From JAICUY01 sp035708065 (lineage in GTDB: Bacteria > Chloroflexota > Limnocylindria > QHBO01), in NCBI GenBank assembly GCA_035708065.1, contig DASSTC010000043.1, forward strand, positions 6,999 to 70,998: a DNA stretch of 64,000 nt, in the 5' to 3' direction. The first letter of the stretch is position 1. Each line of letters begins with the position of its first letter. Made by a program: the position numbers and the translations under genes. This document shows, one piece after another, positions 27,794 through 36,492 of the stretch. The notes beneath the pieces were generated by a model that did not search any database, had not been told where the DNA came from, and saw only the letters and a list, made by a program, of their open reading frames with translations.

Positions 27794-29209
27794 GTGAGGC
27801 TATCGCTCGCTCGGTTGCGACGCTCCCCGGCGCTCGCCGCGTTCCTCTCGTTCCTCCTGCCCGGCCTCGGCCAGGTGTGGGCCGGCGCAGTGATGCGCGG
27901 CGTGTTGCTGATCGTGCCGATCGTGATCCTGGTCGGCGGGATCGCCGGCTTCGTCATTGGTCAGGGATCGGCGCGCTTCCTGGGGATTGCGCTGCAGCCC
28001 GGGGTCCTGCTCACCATCCTGGCGATCGACGCCGTGCTGCTCGTGTACCGCGTCGCGGCGATCGTCGACGCGTATCTGCTCGGCAGGCCCGGGCGCCGCA
28101 TGGCGGCGCCGCGCACGCGTCGGGCGGCATCCGTCAGCGTCCTCGTGCTGCTGCTGGCGGTGACCGTGGCGATGCACGGCTGGGTCGGCGTGGTGACCTA
28201 CAAGAGCTACGACCTGGTCGCCAACGTGTTCGTGCCGGTGAGCACGTCGACGCCGCAACCGACAGCGCCGACTGCCACGCCGAGCCAGGGGCCGACCTTC
28301 AGCCCGACCCCGACGCCGGTCCCGGTGCCCGCCTGGGCGGAAAACGGCCGGCTCGACGTGGTGCTCATCGGCGGCGATGCCGGGCCGGGCCGCCGCAGCC
28401 TGCGCACCGACTCGATGACGCTCGTCAGCGTCGAGGTCGCGACCGGCAAGGCGAAGATGTTCGGCATCCCGCGCAACCTGATCAACGTGCCTCTCCCGCC
28501 CGAAACCGCCTCTGCCTTCGCGTGTGGCTGTTTCCCGGACCTGATCAACGCGCTGTTCGAATACGCCGAGACCCACCCGAACATCTTTCCGGGCGCCGAC
28601 GATCAGCGCGGCTACATCGCCCTCCAGTCGACGCTGAGCCACTTCCTGGGCGTGCCGATCGACGGGATGCTCGTCGTCGACCTCAACGGCTTCGTGCGGC
28701 TCATCGATGCGCTCGGCGGCCTGGACATCACCACACCCGAGGCGGTGTACGACAGCAAGTACCCGTTGGAGGACGGGAGTGGCTACGTCAAGCTGTACAT
28801 CCCGGCCGGCCCGCATCACTTCAACGGTCACGAGGCGCTGCAGTACGCGCGATCGCGCCACCAGGACGACGACTACCACCGCATGGATCGCCAGCAGCTG
28901 ACGCTGCTCGCCCTGCGACGCCAGATCAACCCGTGCTCGCTGGTGCCGCGCCTGCCGGAACTGCTCGACATCGGCAAGGACTCGTTGTGGACCGATATCG
29001 CGATCAGTGATCTGCCCGATCTGCTGGCGCTTGCCCAGCGCGTCGACGCCGGCAAGATCAAGCGCGCCGCGTTCAACCCGCCGGAGATCCCCGAGTACAT
29101 CAACGCGGCGGCTGTCGCAACGGTCCAGAAGATGGTGGCCGACGCCTTCAAGTCCGGTACGAAGACGTCACCGACGCCGACGCCCAGCGAGCCGCCGTCG
29201 CCCTGCTGA
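27794..29209 (+). CDS. LytR-CpsA-Psr (LCP) family protein
   Basis: 471 residues from GTG 27794. The N-terminus has hydrophobic segments at about 11-30, 34-56, 70-95 and 111-135, more than the single anchor of most LCP proteins. A Pro/Thr-rich linker (about 150-180) precedes the LCP domain (about 190-410) with VLIGGDAG, RTDSMTLVSV, FGIPRNL, DLNGFVRLIDALGGLDI and ALQYARSRHQDDDYHRMDRQQ, containing the Asp and Arg residues that bind the polyprenyl-pyrophosphate substrate. LCP enzymes transfer teichoic-acid-like or other glycopolymers from lipid carriers to peptidoglycan outside the cell. A second Thr/Pro tail ends in Cys. It stands alone with its own promoter. Confidence 0.85.
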   Translation: MRLSLARLRRSPALAAFLSFLLPGLGQVWAGAVMRGVLLIVPIVILVGGIAGFVIGQGSARFLGIALQPGVLLTILAIDAVLLVYRVAAIVDAYLLGRPGRRMAAPRTRRAASVSVLVLLLAVTVAMHGWVGVVTYKSYDLVANVFVPVSTSTPQPTAPTATPSQGPTFSPTPTPVPVPAWAENGRLDVVLIGGDAGPGRRSLRTDSMTLVSVEVATGKAKMFGIPRNLINVPLPPETASAFACGCFPDLINALFEYAETHPNIFPGADDQRGYIALQSTLSHFLGVPIDGMLVVDLNGFVRLIDALGGLDITTPEAVYDSKYPLEDGSGYVKLYIPAGPHHFNGHEALQYARSRHQDDDYHRMDRQQLTLLALRRQINPCSLVPRLPELLDIGKDSLWTDIAISDLPDLLALAQRVDAGKIKRAAFNPPEIPEYINAAAVATVQKMVADAFKSGTKTSPTPTPSEPPSPC

Positions 29210-29236
29210 CTTCCGGAGGCCGAGTCCGTGCTGCGG

Positions 29237-29242
29237 CATAAT
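29237..29242 (+). promoter_or_regulatory. -10 box CATAAT before the cysteine desulfurase gene
   Basis: CATAAT ends 9 bases before ATG 29252. This spacing, and the lack of a Shine-Dalgarno, favour 29252 over the in-frame upstream start at 29228. Confidence 0.45.
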
Positions 29243-29251
29243 CGGTCGATC

Positions 29252-30418
29252 ATGCCCGCCGACCGGATCTATCTCGACCATGCCGCCACGACGCCGCTGC
29301 GCCGCGAGGCGCTCGACGCGATGCTGCCGTACCTGACCGAGCACCAGGGAAACCCGTCGAGCATCTACGCGAGCGGCCGGCGGGCGCGCCAGGCCTTGGA
29401 CGAGGCCCGCGAGGTCGTGGCCCGGTTCGTCGGGGGGCAACCGCGCGAGATCGTCTTCACCGCGGGCGGCACGGAGGCGGACAACCTGGCGATCAAGGGC
29501 GCCGCCTGGGCGGCCAGCGCGAACGGCCGCCACATCGTGACCAGCAGCGTCGAGCACAAGGCCGTGCTGCACACCTGCGCGGTCATGGAGCGCTCCGGCT
29601 TCGAGGTCACCTACCTGCCGGTGGACCGATACGGCCGGGTCGACCCGGCCGACGTGGCCGAGGCGATCACCGAGCACACCGTACTCGTCAGCGTGATGCT
29701 CGCCAACAACGAGGTCGGCACGATCGAGCCGATTGCCGAGATCGGTCGCGTGTGCCGCGAGCGACGGGTCCTGTTCCATACCGATGCCATCCAGGCCGCC
29801 GGCCACCTGCCGATCGACGTCGACGCGCTCGGCGTCGACCTGCTCAGCCTGGCGGCGCACAAGGTCTACGGGCCGAAGGGCGTCGGCGCACTGTTCGTGC
29901 GCCGCGGGACGGCCTTGCTGCCGCAGCTGCAGGGCGGCTCCCAGGAGCGGCAGCGGCGGGCGGGGACCGAGAACGTCGCCGGGATCGCCGGCTTCGCCCG
30001 GGCGCTCGAGTCGCTTGACCTCGCGGGCGGCTTGGAGGCGGAGCTCCGCGACCGGCTCATCACCGGGCTCACCGCCATCGACGGCGTCTCGCTGACCGGA
30101 CATCCGACCGAGCGGTTGCCGAACAGCGCCAGCTTCGTGGTCGACGGCGTGGAGGGCGGCGACCTCGTCTCGGCGCTCGACCTCGAGGGGATCGAGGCGT
30201 CGACGGGGAGCGCCTGCACCTCGGGGAGCACCGAACCATCGCACGTGCTGCTGGCGATGGGCATCGACCCGCAGGCGGCCCACGGCTCGCTGCGGCTGAC
30301 CCTCGGCCGCGAGACGACGCCCGAGGAGATCGAGCGCACGGTCGTGGTCACCCGCGACGTGATCGGGCGGCTGCGCGACGCGATGGCACCGCGGCCGACG
30401 GTCGCATCGGTTTCGTGA
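29252..30418 (+). CDS. iscS: Cysteine desulfurase (IscS/NifS family)
   Basis: 388 residues, fold-type I PLP enzyme. N-terminal IYLDHAATTPLR, PLP-binding Lys204 in LAAHKVYGPKG, HTDAIQAAG and the active-site Cys322 in STGSACTSGSTEPSHV. It removes sulfur from cysteine and passes the persulfide to acceptors. The next gene, mnmA, overlaps by GTGA, so the main recipient is probably tRNA thiolation; no Fe-S scaffold gene follows. The order desulfurase-mnmA-alaS is common in Gram-positive lineages. Confidence 0.9.
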   Translation: MPADRIYLDHAATTPLRREALDAMLPYLTEHQGNPSSIYASGRRARQALDEAREVVARFVGGQPREIVFTAGGTEADNLAIKGAAWAASANGRHIVTSSVEHKAVLHTCAVMERSGFEVTYLPVDRYGRVDPADVAEAITEHTVLVSVMLANNEVGTIEPIAEIGRVCRERRVLFHTDAIQAAGHLPIDVDALGVDLLSLAAHKVYGPKGVGALFVRRGTALLPQLQGGSQERQRRAGTENVAGIAGFARALESLDLAGGLEAELRDRLITGLTAIDGVSLTGHPTERLPNSASFVVDGVEGGDLVSALDLEGIEASTGSACTSGSTEPSHVLLAMGIDPQAAHGSLRLTLGRETTPEEIERTVVVTRDVIGRLRDAMAPRPTVASVS

Positions 30419-31500
30419 GCCGGATCGTGGCTGCCATGAGCGGCGGCGTCGACTCGAGCGTGGCGGCGGCCATGCTCGCGCAGGAAGCGCGGCAGACCGG
30501 CGTCGAGGTGATCGGCGTCTGGATGCGCACCCACCCCGACATCGGCGAGGGGTACGAGCAGAAGCGCTCGTGCTGCTCGCCGGACGCCCTCGACGACGCG
30601 CGTCGGGTGGCACAGCTGCTCGAGATCCCGTTCTTCGTGCTCAACCTGGAGCGCGAGTTCGGCACGCGCGTGATCGACGCCTTCGCCGACGCGTACCTCG
30701 CCGGCGCGACGCCGAACCCATGCCAGGCCTGCAACCAGTACATCAAGTTCGACGAGCTGCTGCGTCGCGGCCTGGCCGCGTACGGGGCCGACGCGGTGGC
30801 GACCGGTCACTACGCGCGTCTCGCCTTCGAGGATGGGCGCTGGCGACTGCTGCGCGCAGCCGATGCGAACAAGGACCAGACCTACTTCCTGTGGGTGCTG
30901 TCACAGGAACAGCTGAGCCATACCCGTTTCCCGCTCGGCGACCTGACGAAACCGGAGGTCCGCGCACGAGCGGCCGAGCTCACGCTGCCCACCGCGCAGA
31001 AGCCGGAGTCGCAGGAGATCTGCTTCGTGCCGCTCGGCGACTACCGCACCCTGCTCGAGGAGCGGCGCGGCTATGCCGGCGATCCGGGGCCGATCGTGGA
31101 CGCCTCCGGCGCCGTCGTCGGCACCCACACCGGGTACGCGCACTACACCGTCGGGCAGCGTCATGGCCTCGGCGTGGCGCTCGGCGAGGCGGTCTACGTT
31201 CGCGAGGTGAGGCCGGAGCGCAACGAGGTGGTGATCGGGCGCCGCGAGGAGGTCGCCGCCCGGACCTTCACCGCCGATGGTCGCAGCTTCATCGCCGGGG
31301 ACCCGCCCGCCGAGCGCTTCTCGGCGTCGATCCGGATCCGGCACCGCGCGCCCGACGTTCCGTGCGAGGTCACGCTGATCGGCGACGACCGGTTCAACGT
31401 GGAGACGGCCGAACCGGTGTGGGCACCGGCGCCCGGCCAGGCCGCGGTGCTGTACGACGGGGAGGAGTGCCTGGGCGGCGGCCGCATCGTCCGGGTATGA
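30415..31500 (+). CDS. mnmA: tRNA-specific 2-thiouridylase MnmA
   Basis: 361 residues from GTG 30415 (GTGA overlap). PP-loop AMSGGVDSSVAAAML, catalytic Cys103 in NPCQACNQYIKFD and Cys203 in SQEICFVPLGDY, plus C-terminal beta domains with HTGYAHYTVGQRHGLG. It activates U34 of tRNA-Lys, -Glu and -Gln with ATP and inserts sulfur delivered from the cysteine desulfurase encoded upstream. An ATG at 30436 is in frame but would cut into the PP-loop strand, so GTG is preferred. Confidence 0.92.
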   Translation: MSRIVAAMSGGVDSSVAAAMLAQEARQTGVEVIGVWMRTHPDIGEGYEQKRSCCSPDALDDARRVAQLLEIPFFVLNLEREFGTRVIDAFADAYLAGATPNPCQACNQYIKFDELLRRGLAAYGADAVATGHYARLAFEDGRWRLLRAADANKDQTYFLWVLSQEQLSHTRFPLGDLTKPEVRARAAELTLPTAQKPESQEICFVPLGDYRTLLEERRGYAGDPGPIVDASGAVVGTHTGYAHYTVGQRHGLGVALGEAVYVREVRPERNEVVIGRREEVAARTFTADGRSFIAGDPPAERFSASIRIRHRAPDVPCEVTLIGDDRFNVETAEPVWAPAPGQAAVLYDGEECLGGGRIVRV

Positions 31501-31772
31501 CGCCGTGGCTGGTGCTGACCGCCTTCGTCGCCGCGCTCAACCTGCTCGCCTTCGTCTGGATTCGCGGCCGGTGGGGCCGCGTCGTCGGGGTGCTGGCCGT
31601 CGCCAGCGTGCTCGGCACGATCGCCGGCAATGCGATCGGCGCGCGCGTCGGGCTGGAGCTGCTGCGCTTGGGCGAGTTCCAGGTGCTCGCCGCATCGGTC
31701 GTCGCGCAGCTGGCGATGCTGGCGGTCGTGCTGCTCGCGGCGCTCGGTCCGCGTCGCATCGAGATCGAATGA
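31497..31772 (+). CDS. Small membrane protein of unknown function
   Basis: 91 residues, ATGA overlap with mnmA. Three predicted membrane helices (about 3-21, 27-47, 60-84) separated by short Arg-containing turns, and a polar GPRRIEIE end. No motif is recognised. The tight overlap shows translation coupling to mnmA. The same frame stays open far upstream inside mnmA, but that part is an out-of-frame shadow. Confidence 0.6.
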   Translation: MTPWLVLTAFVAALNLLAFVWIRGRWGRVVGVLAVASVLGTIAGNAIGARVGLELLRLGEFQVLAASVVAQLAMLAVVLLAALGPRRIEIE

Positions 31773-31784
31773 GGTGTGCCGGGC

Positions 31785-31790
31785 TACCAT
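31785..31790 (+). promoter_or_regulatory. -10 box TACCAT before the DUF948-like gene
   Basis: TACCAT lies 34 bases before ATG 31825, which has its own GGAGGG ribosome-binding site. It overlaps an earlier in-frame ATG at 31789. Confidence 0.35.
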
Positions 31791-31824
31791 GCCGCGGCGG
31801 ACCAACGAGGACCCGGAGGGCGGC

Positions 31825-32196
31825 ATGGACCTGGTGAGCGTGATCTTCAACGTCGGCGTCGGGCTCGGCGTGCTGCTGGCGGGAGCGGCGCTGCTGCTGC
31901 TGGTGCTCAACGCGCTGCCGCTGCTGGCCGAGACCCGGGGGCTGAGCAAGGACTCGCGCCGGGTCGTGGCGCTGGTCGAGCGCGAGATGCAGCCGATCCT
32001 GGCGCACTCACGGGAGCTCGCCGCAAACGCCGAGGTGCTCAGTGAGGACGTGGCGGTCAAGCTCGATCGGTTGAACGACCTGATGAACGCGCTGCAGCGC
32101 ACGCTCGAATCGGTGCAGGTCACGGCCATCCCGCGACGCCCGGGCATCGGCTCGGTAGAATCAGCGGACGCACGGGAGGACGAGCGATTCTCATGA
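31825..32196 (+). CDS. DUF948-like membrane-anchored helical protein
   Basis: 123 residues from ATG 31825, chosen because GGAGGG lies 4 bases upstream; ATG 31789 would add 12 polar residues. One membrane segment (about 5-30) is followed by a long amphipathic helix (about 35-100) with regular Leu/Val spacing, as in DUF948 proteins. It overlaps the YtxH-like gene by ATGA. DUF948 and YtxH proteins often occur together as general-stress envelope proteins in Firmicutes; the molecular role is unknown. Confidence 0.6.
   Translation: MDLVSVIFNVGVGLGVLLAGAALLLLVLNALPLLAETRGLSKDSRRVVALVEREMQPILAHSRELAANAEVLSEDVAVKLDRLNDLMNALQRTLESVQVTAIPRRPGIGSVESADAREDERFS
32156..32161 (+). promoter_or_regulatory. 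Possible internal -10 box TAGAAT before the ytxH-like gene
   Basis: TAGAAT lies inside the end of the DUF948-like gene, 31 bases before the ATG at 32193, with a GGGAGGA ribosome-binding site in between. This is a weak candidate because it is inside coding sequence. Confidence 0.25.
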
Positions 32197-32480
32197 AGGA
32201 TTCGGGACTCGGCAGCTTCGCCGTCGGCGTGGTGATCGGCGGGCTGATCGGCGCCGCGCTCGGACTGCTCCTGGCACCGCAGACCGGCGAGCAGCTGCGC
32301 GACCAGGTCGGTGACTTCGTCGACACCCGGCGCACGGCGTTCGGCGACGCGGTGAACGAGGGACGCGCCGCCGCCGAGAAGGCACGCGCCGACATGCTGG
32401 CCGAGTACGAGGCCGAAGCGGCGGTCGAGAGCGAGGCTGCCGAGGGTGGCGCCGCCGCAGAAGAGGGCGCCGCCTCCTGA
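32193..32480 (+). CDS. YtxH-like protein
   Basis: 95 residues. A Gly-rich membrane segment (about 8-28, VVIGGLIGAALGLLLAPQTG) and a charged helical tail rich in Ala and Glu match the YtxH family, with its characteristic LLLAPxxG motif. The function is not established; the B. subtilis homolog is a general-stress protein. It is translationally coupled to the DUF948-like gene and followed by a strong hairpin. Confidence 0.7.
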   Translation: MKDSGLGSFAVGVVIGGLIGAALGLLLAPQTGEQLRDQVGDFVDTRRTAFGDAVNEGRAAAEKARADMLAEYEAEAAVESEAAEGGAAAEEGAAS

Positions 32481-32508
32481 TCACGCGTCACGCGACACCG
32501 ATGCAGCA

Positions 32509-32538
32509 GACGAGAGCCGGTGTTCGCCGGCTCTCGTC
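32509..32538 (+). terminator. 12-bp perfect hairpin between the ytxH-like gene and alaS
   Basis: GACGAGAGCCGG (32509-32520), loop TGTTCG, CCGGCTCTCGTC (32527-32538). It starts 29 bases after the ytxH-like stop and ends 23 bases before the alaS ATG. This is the strongest stem in the window. There is no T tract; it may terminate transcription or act as a leader structure of alaS. Confidence 0.6.
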
Positions 32539-32561
32539 ATGAACACAGGCACATCGAACGC

Positions 32562-35192
32562 ATGCAGGCACGCACCGCAGCCGAGATCCGCGAGGGGTAC
32601 CAGCGCTTCTTCGAGGAGCGTGGCCATACGCGCGTGCCCGCCGCGCCGCTGCTCGCCAGGGACGATCCGACGCTGCTCTTCGTCAACTCGGGGATGGCAC
32701 CCTTCAAGCGCGTCCTGACCGGCGAGGAGAAGCGCGACTACGTGCGTGCCGTCGACGCGCAGCCGGTGCTTCGGGTCTCGGGCAAGCACAACGACTTCGA
32801 GGAGGTCGGCCGCACGCCGCGGCACCACACCCTGTTCGAGATGCTCGGTAACTGGAGCTTCGGCGACTACTTCAAGCGCGACGCCATCCGCTGGGCATGG
32901 GAATACCTGACCGATGCGCTCGGCATCCCGGCGGACCGCCTGGCGGCGACGGTGTACACCGACGACGACGAGGCGGCATCGGTCTGGACCGGTGAGATCG
33001 GGCTGCCGCCCGAGCGCGTCGTGCGCTGGGGCGACATCGCCGCCGGCGACGAGAAGAACTTCTGGGCGATGGGCGAGACCGGCCCGTGCGGCCCGTGCAG
33101 CGAGATCCACTACGACCGCGGCGTCGAGTTCAGCGAGGGCCCCGAGTGCATCCCGGACCACTCCGAGACGTGCCGGCGCTACCTCGAGGTCTGGAACCTC
33201 GTCTTCATGGAGTTTGACCGCGCAGCCGACGGGACGCTGACGCCGTTACCGTTCAAGAGCGTCGACACCGGCATGGGCCTGGAGCGAATCAGCTCGGTGG
33301 TGCAGGGCGTCGACTCGAACTACAAGACCGACCTGTTCGTGCCGATCATCGCGCGACTGGCGGAGTTCATCGGTCACGACCCCGAGACGATCGAGAGCGA
33401 GCGGTTCAGCTACCAGGTCGTGGCCGACCACAGCCGGGCGATGACGTTCCTGATCGACCAGGGCATCAAGCCGTCGAATGAAGGCGCCGGGTATGTCCTG
33501 CGCCGGATCATGCGTCGCGCGGTGCGCCACGGCCGGCTGATGGGGATCGAGCGGCCGTTCCTGGCCGAGACCTGCGACGCGGTGATCGAGATCATGGGCG
33601 AGGCGTACCCCTCGCTGGTCGAGCACCGCCAGCGGATCCTCGACGCGGTCCGCGACGAGGAGGCGAAGTTCGCGCGGACGCTCTCGGCAGGCTCCGAGCG
33701 GCTGCTGGCACTCGTCGAGGAGAGCGGTGGCGCGATTTCGGGCGACGAGGCGTTCCGGCTCCACGACACGTTCGGGTTCCCGATCGACCTGACGATCGAG
33801 ATGGCTGCCGAGCAGGGAGCCACCGTCGATCGTGCCGGCTTCGACGCGGCGATGGACGAGCAGCGCCGGCGTTCGCGCGGGTCGCGCTCCGGCCGGTTCG
33901 AGCCCGCCGAGGGGCTCGACCAGCTGGCGAGTGAGTTCATCGGCTATCCCAACGAGACGCGCGCTGACGGGCTGCGGGTGCTGGGCGTTGCTGACGACGA
34001 AGGCCGCGCGCAGGTGGTTCTCGACCGTACCCCGTTCTACGCCGAGGGCGGCGGGCAGGTCGGCGACCGCGGCGAGCTGCTCGGCGAGCGCGGCCGGTTC
34101 GTGGTCGAGGACACGCAGCGGGCCGGCCTGGCGATCGTGCATGTCGGGCGGCTGGAGGGGGTCCTGGCCCCGAGCGACATCGTCAGCGCCCACGTCGACG
34201 AGGCGCGCCGCTGGGGCGCGGCACGCAACCACACCGGCACGCACCTGCTCCACCGGGCGCTGCGCGACGTCCTCGGCGAGCAGGCCAAGCAGGCGGGCAG
34301 CTGGGTCGGCCCCGACGCACTGCGCTTCGACTTCCCCGCGTCCCACGCGACACCGCGCGAGGCATTGCGCCAGGTCGAGCGGATCGTCAACGCCCAGATC
34401 CGCCGCGACGCGCCGGTGATCCCGACGATCATGCCGCTCGAGGAGGCGCAGGCGCTCGGCGCGGACATGTTCTTCGGCGAGAAGTACGCGCCGGCCGCGG
34501 TTCGAGTCGTGCGTGTCGACGGCTACAGCAGGGAGCTGTGCGGCGGGACGCACGTGCAGGCTACCGGGCAGATCGGCTCGCTGCGGATCACCGGTGAGTC
34601 GAGCATCGGCGCCGGCCTGCGCCGGATCGAGGCGGTGACCGGCGCAGCGGCCGAGGAGCTGGTCGAGCGCCGCCTCGAGGCGCTGCATGACGCGGCGCAG
34701 CTGCTCGGCGATCGCGAGGAGCACGTTGCGGCACGCGTCCAGGCGTTGCTCGAGCGCGTGCGTGAGGCCGAACGGGCGGCGCGGGAGCCACGTGCCCGGC
34801 AGGCACCGCGGCTGGACGCCACTGCCGCACTCGCGAGCGCCACGCAGGCGGGCGAGGCGCGCGTGGTGGTCGAGTCCTTCCCCGAGGCCGACGCCAACGC
34901 GCTGCGTGGCCTCGCGGACGATCTGCGCGCCGCGACCGGTCGCTTCGTGGCCGTCGCCGCGGGGAGTGGCAACGGGCCGGCACTGATGGTTGCCGCCAGC
35001 CGCGATCTCGTCGCCGAGGGCTTCGATGCCGTGCCGATCGTGCGCAGTGTGGCCCCCATGATCGGCGGTGGCGGTGGCGGCCGCGCCGACCTTGCGCAGG
35101 CCGGCGGCAAGGACGCCGCCCGGCTCGACGAGGCGCTGCGCGAGGCGGCGCGCCTGGCGCTCGAGACCCTGCGGAAGATCGAGACCGGTTGA
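32562..35192 (+). CDS. alaS: Alanyl-tRNA synthetase
   Basis: 876 residues from ATG 32562; an in-frame GTG at 32520 would start inside the hairpin and was rejected. Class II catalytic core with FVNSGMAPFK, a QPVLRVSGKHNDFEEVG-like region and FEMLGNWSFGDYFK, then the tRNA-recognition helical domain. The editing domain has zinc ligands HTGTHLLHRAL and CGGTHVQATGQIG, and a C-terminal DHHA1/C-Ala domain ends with GGGGGGRADLAQAGG. It charges tRNA-Ala and removes mischarged Ser and Gly. The FtsA-like gene begins in its stop codon (TGATG). Confidence 0.94.
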   Translation: MQARTAAEIREGYQRFFEERGHTRVPAAPLLARDDPTLLFVNSGMAPFKRVLTGEEKRDYVRAVDAQPVLRVSGKHNDFEEVGRTPRHHTLFEMLGNWSFGDYFKRDAIRWAWEYLTDALGIPADRLAATVYTDDDEAASVWTGEIGLPPERVVRWGDIAAGDEKNFWAMGETGPCGPCSEIHYDRGVEFSEGPECIPDHSETCRRYLEVWNLVFMEFDRAADGTLTPLPFKSVDTGMGLERISSVVQGVDSNYKTDLFVPIIARLAEFIGHDPETIESERFSYQVVADHSRAMTFLIDQGIKPSNEGAGYVLRRIMRRAVRHGRLMGIERPFLAETCDAVIEIMGEAYPSLVEHRQRILDAVRDEEAKFARTLSAGSERLLALVEESGGAISGDEAFRLHDTFGFPIDLTIEMAAEQGATVDRAGFDAAMDEQRRRSRGSRSGRFEPAEGLDQLASEFIGYPNETRADGLRVLGVADDEGRAQVVLDRTPFYAEGGGQVGDRGELLGERGRFVVEDTQRAGLAIVHVGRLEGVLAPSDIVSAHVDEARRWGAARNHTGTHLLHRALRDVLGEQAKQAGSWVGPDALRFDFPASHATPREALRQVERIVNAQIRRDAPVIPTIMPLEEAQALGADMFFGEKYAPAAVRVVRVDGYSRELCGGTHVQATGQIGSLRITGESSIGAGLRRIEAVTGAAAEELVERRLEALHDAAQLLGDREEHVAARVQALLERVREAERAAREPRARQAPRLDATAALASATQAGEARVVVESFPEADANALRGLADDLRAATGRFVAVAAGSGNGPALMVAASRDLVAEGFDAVPIVRSVAPMIGGGGGGRADLAQAGGKDAARLDEALREAARLALETLRKIETG

Positions 35193-36484
35193 TGTCCCAG
35201 CTGCTGGGACGCGTCGCCGGGCGGCTCGGGGCAGTGGGGCGCGGTCGCAGTGGCGCACGTCAGCCGCAGGCGCTCACCGCGCTGGACGTCGGCACCGAGT
35301 TCGCCAAGGCGCTGATCATCGGCGTGGAGAGCGGCACGGAGGGAAGCGGCGGCCTGGTGCGCGGCGTCGGCCGCAAGCGACAGGGCCTGACCCACATGCA
35401 GAGCGGCACCGTGACCGACATCGACGCTGTCGTCGCGAACTGCGCGGCTGCGCTCGACGAGGCGGAGGCGATGGCCGGCATGCGACCGACCGCCGCGGTG
35501 ATCGGCATCGCCGGCGAACTGGTCAAGGGCACGACCTCGACGGTCGTGCACGAGCGGCGCGACGCACGCGACCCCCTCACCGAGGAGGAGCTGCAACGGA
35601 TCGTGCAGCGCGTCCAGGACCAGGCGCTGCGGGATGCCGAGCGGCGCATCGGCTGGGAGAGCGGCCTCGAGCGTCTGGACGTGCGGCTGGTCCACGCCGC
35701 CATCGTCGAGATCAAGATCGACGGCTACCCGGTCAGCAACCCGATCGGCTTCACCGGCTCGCACCTGGAGCTGTCGGTCTTCAACGCCTTCGCACCGATG
35801 GTCCATCTCGGGGCGCTGCAATCGGTGGCGCACGCGCTCGGTCTGCGACTGATGGGCGTCATCGCCGAGCCGTACGCGGTGGCGACCTGCCTTGACCCGG
35901 GCGAGGTCGGCGACGCCGGCGCGGTGTTCGTCGACGTCGGGGGCGGCACGAGCGACGTCGCGCTGGTGCGCCACGGCGGGATCGCCGGAACGAAGATGCT
36001 CAGCCTCGGCGGCCGTGCCTTCACCAAGGGGCTGGCCGAGCGCTTCGGCCTTTCATTTCCGCGCGCCGAGGCCGCAAAGCTCGGCGAGGACGACGGCTCG
36101 GTTTCGCGTGCCGAGCTGGATGAAACGCTCGCCGCCGACGCCGCGATCTGGCTGCGCGGGGTGGCGCTGATGATCGGCGACCTGGCCGAGGGTGAGCTGC
36201 TGCCCGGTCGCATCTACGTCTGCGGTGGGGGCGCCGAGCTGCGGCAGATCGTCGAGGCGCTCGAGGGCGACGCGTGGTGGCGCGGCCTGCCATTCGCACG
36301 CCGCCCGGTCATCCGGCCCTTGCGGCCGCAGGATGTCACCGGGCTGGGCGATGCGACCGGCGAGCTCGGCACGCGCCAGGACGTCACGCCGATGGCGCTC
36401 GGCCGCCAGGCGCTGATCCTCGACGCGCAGGCATCGGCCGTCGAGCGAGCGATGCGAGGCGCCGTGCGCGCCATGAACCTCTGA
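35192..36484 (+). CDS. FtsA/PilM-like actin-fold ATPase
   Basis: 430 residues, TGATG overlap with alaS. Actin-superfamily phosphate loops: TALDVGTEFAKALI near the N-terminus and VFVDVGGGTSDVAL (about 247-260). Between them lies an SHS2/1C-like region (about 85-200), so it is closer to FtsA than to MreB or DnaK; PilM is the other candidate. FtsA tethers FtsZ to the membrane. Here no ftsZ or ftsQ is nearby. Instead the next gene encodes a single-pass membrane protein with a baseplate-J-like outer part, 8 bases downstream. I infer a membrane-associated filament or scaffold with that partner, possibly for envelope assembly. Annotation as cell-division FtsA would be premature. Confidence 0.68.
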   Translation: MSQLLGRVAGRLGAVGRGRSGARQPQALTALDVGTEFAKALIIGVESGTEGSGGLVRGVGRKRQGLTHMQSGTVTDIDAVVANCAAALDEAEAMAGMRPTAAVIGIAGELVKGTTSTVVHERRDARDPLTEEELQRIVQRVQDQALRDAERRIGWESGLERLDVRLVHAAIVEIKIDGYPVSNPIGFTGSHLELSVFNAFAPMVHLGALQSVAHALGLRLMGVIAEPYAVATCLDPGEVGDAGAVFVDVGGGTSDVALVRHGGIAGTKMLSLGGRAFTKGLAERFGLSFPRAEAAKLGEDDGSVSRAELDETLAADAAIWLRGVALMIGDLAEGELLPGRIYVCGGGAELRQIVEALEGDAWWRGLPFARRPVIRPLRPQDVTGLGDATGELGTRQDVTPMALGRQALILDAQASAVERAMRGAVRAMNL

Positions 36485-36492
36485 CGGTGACG

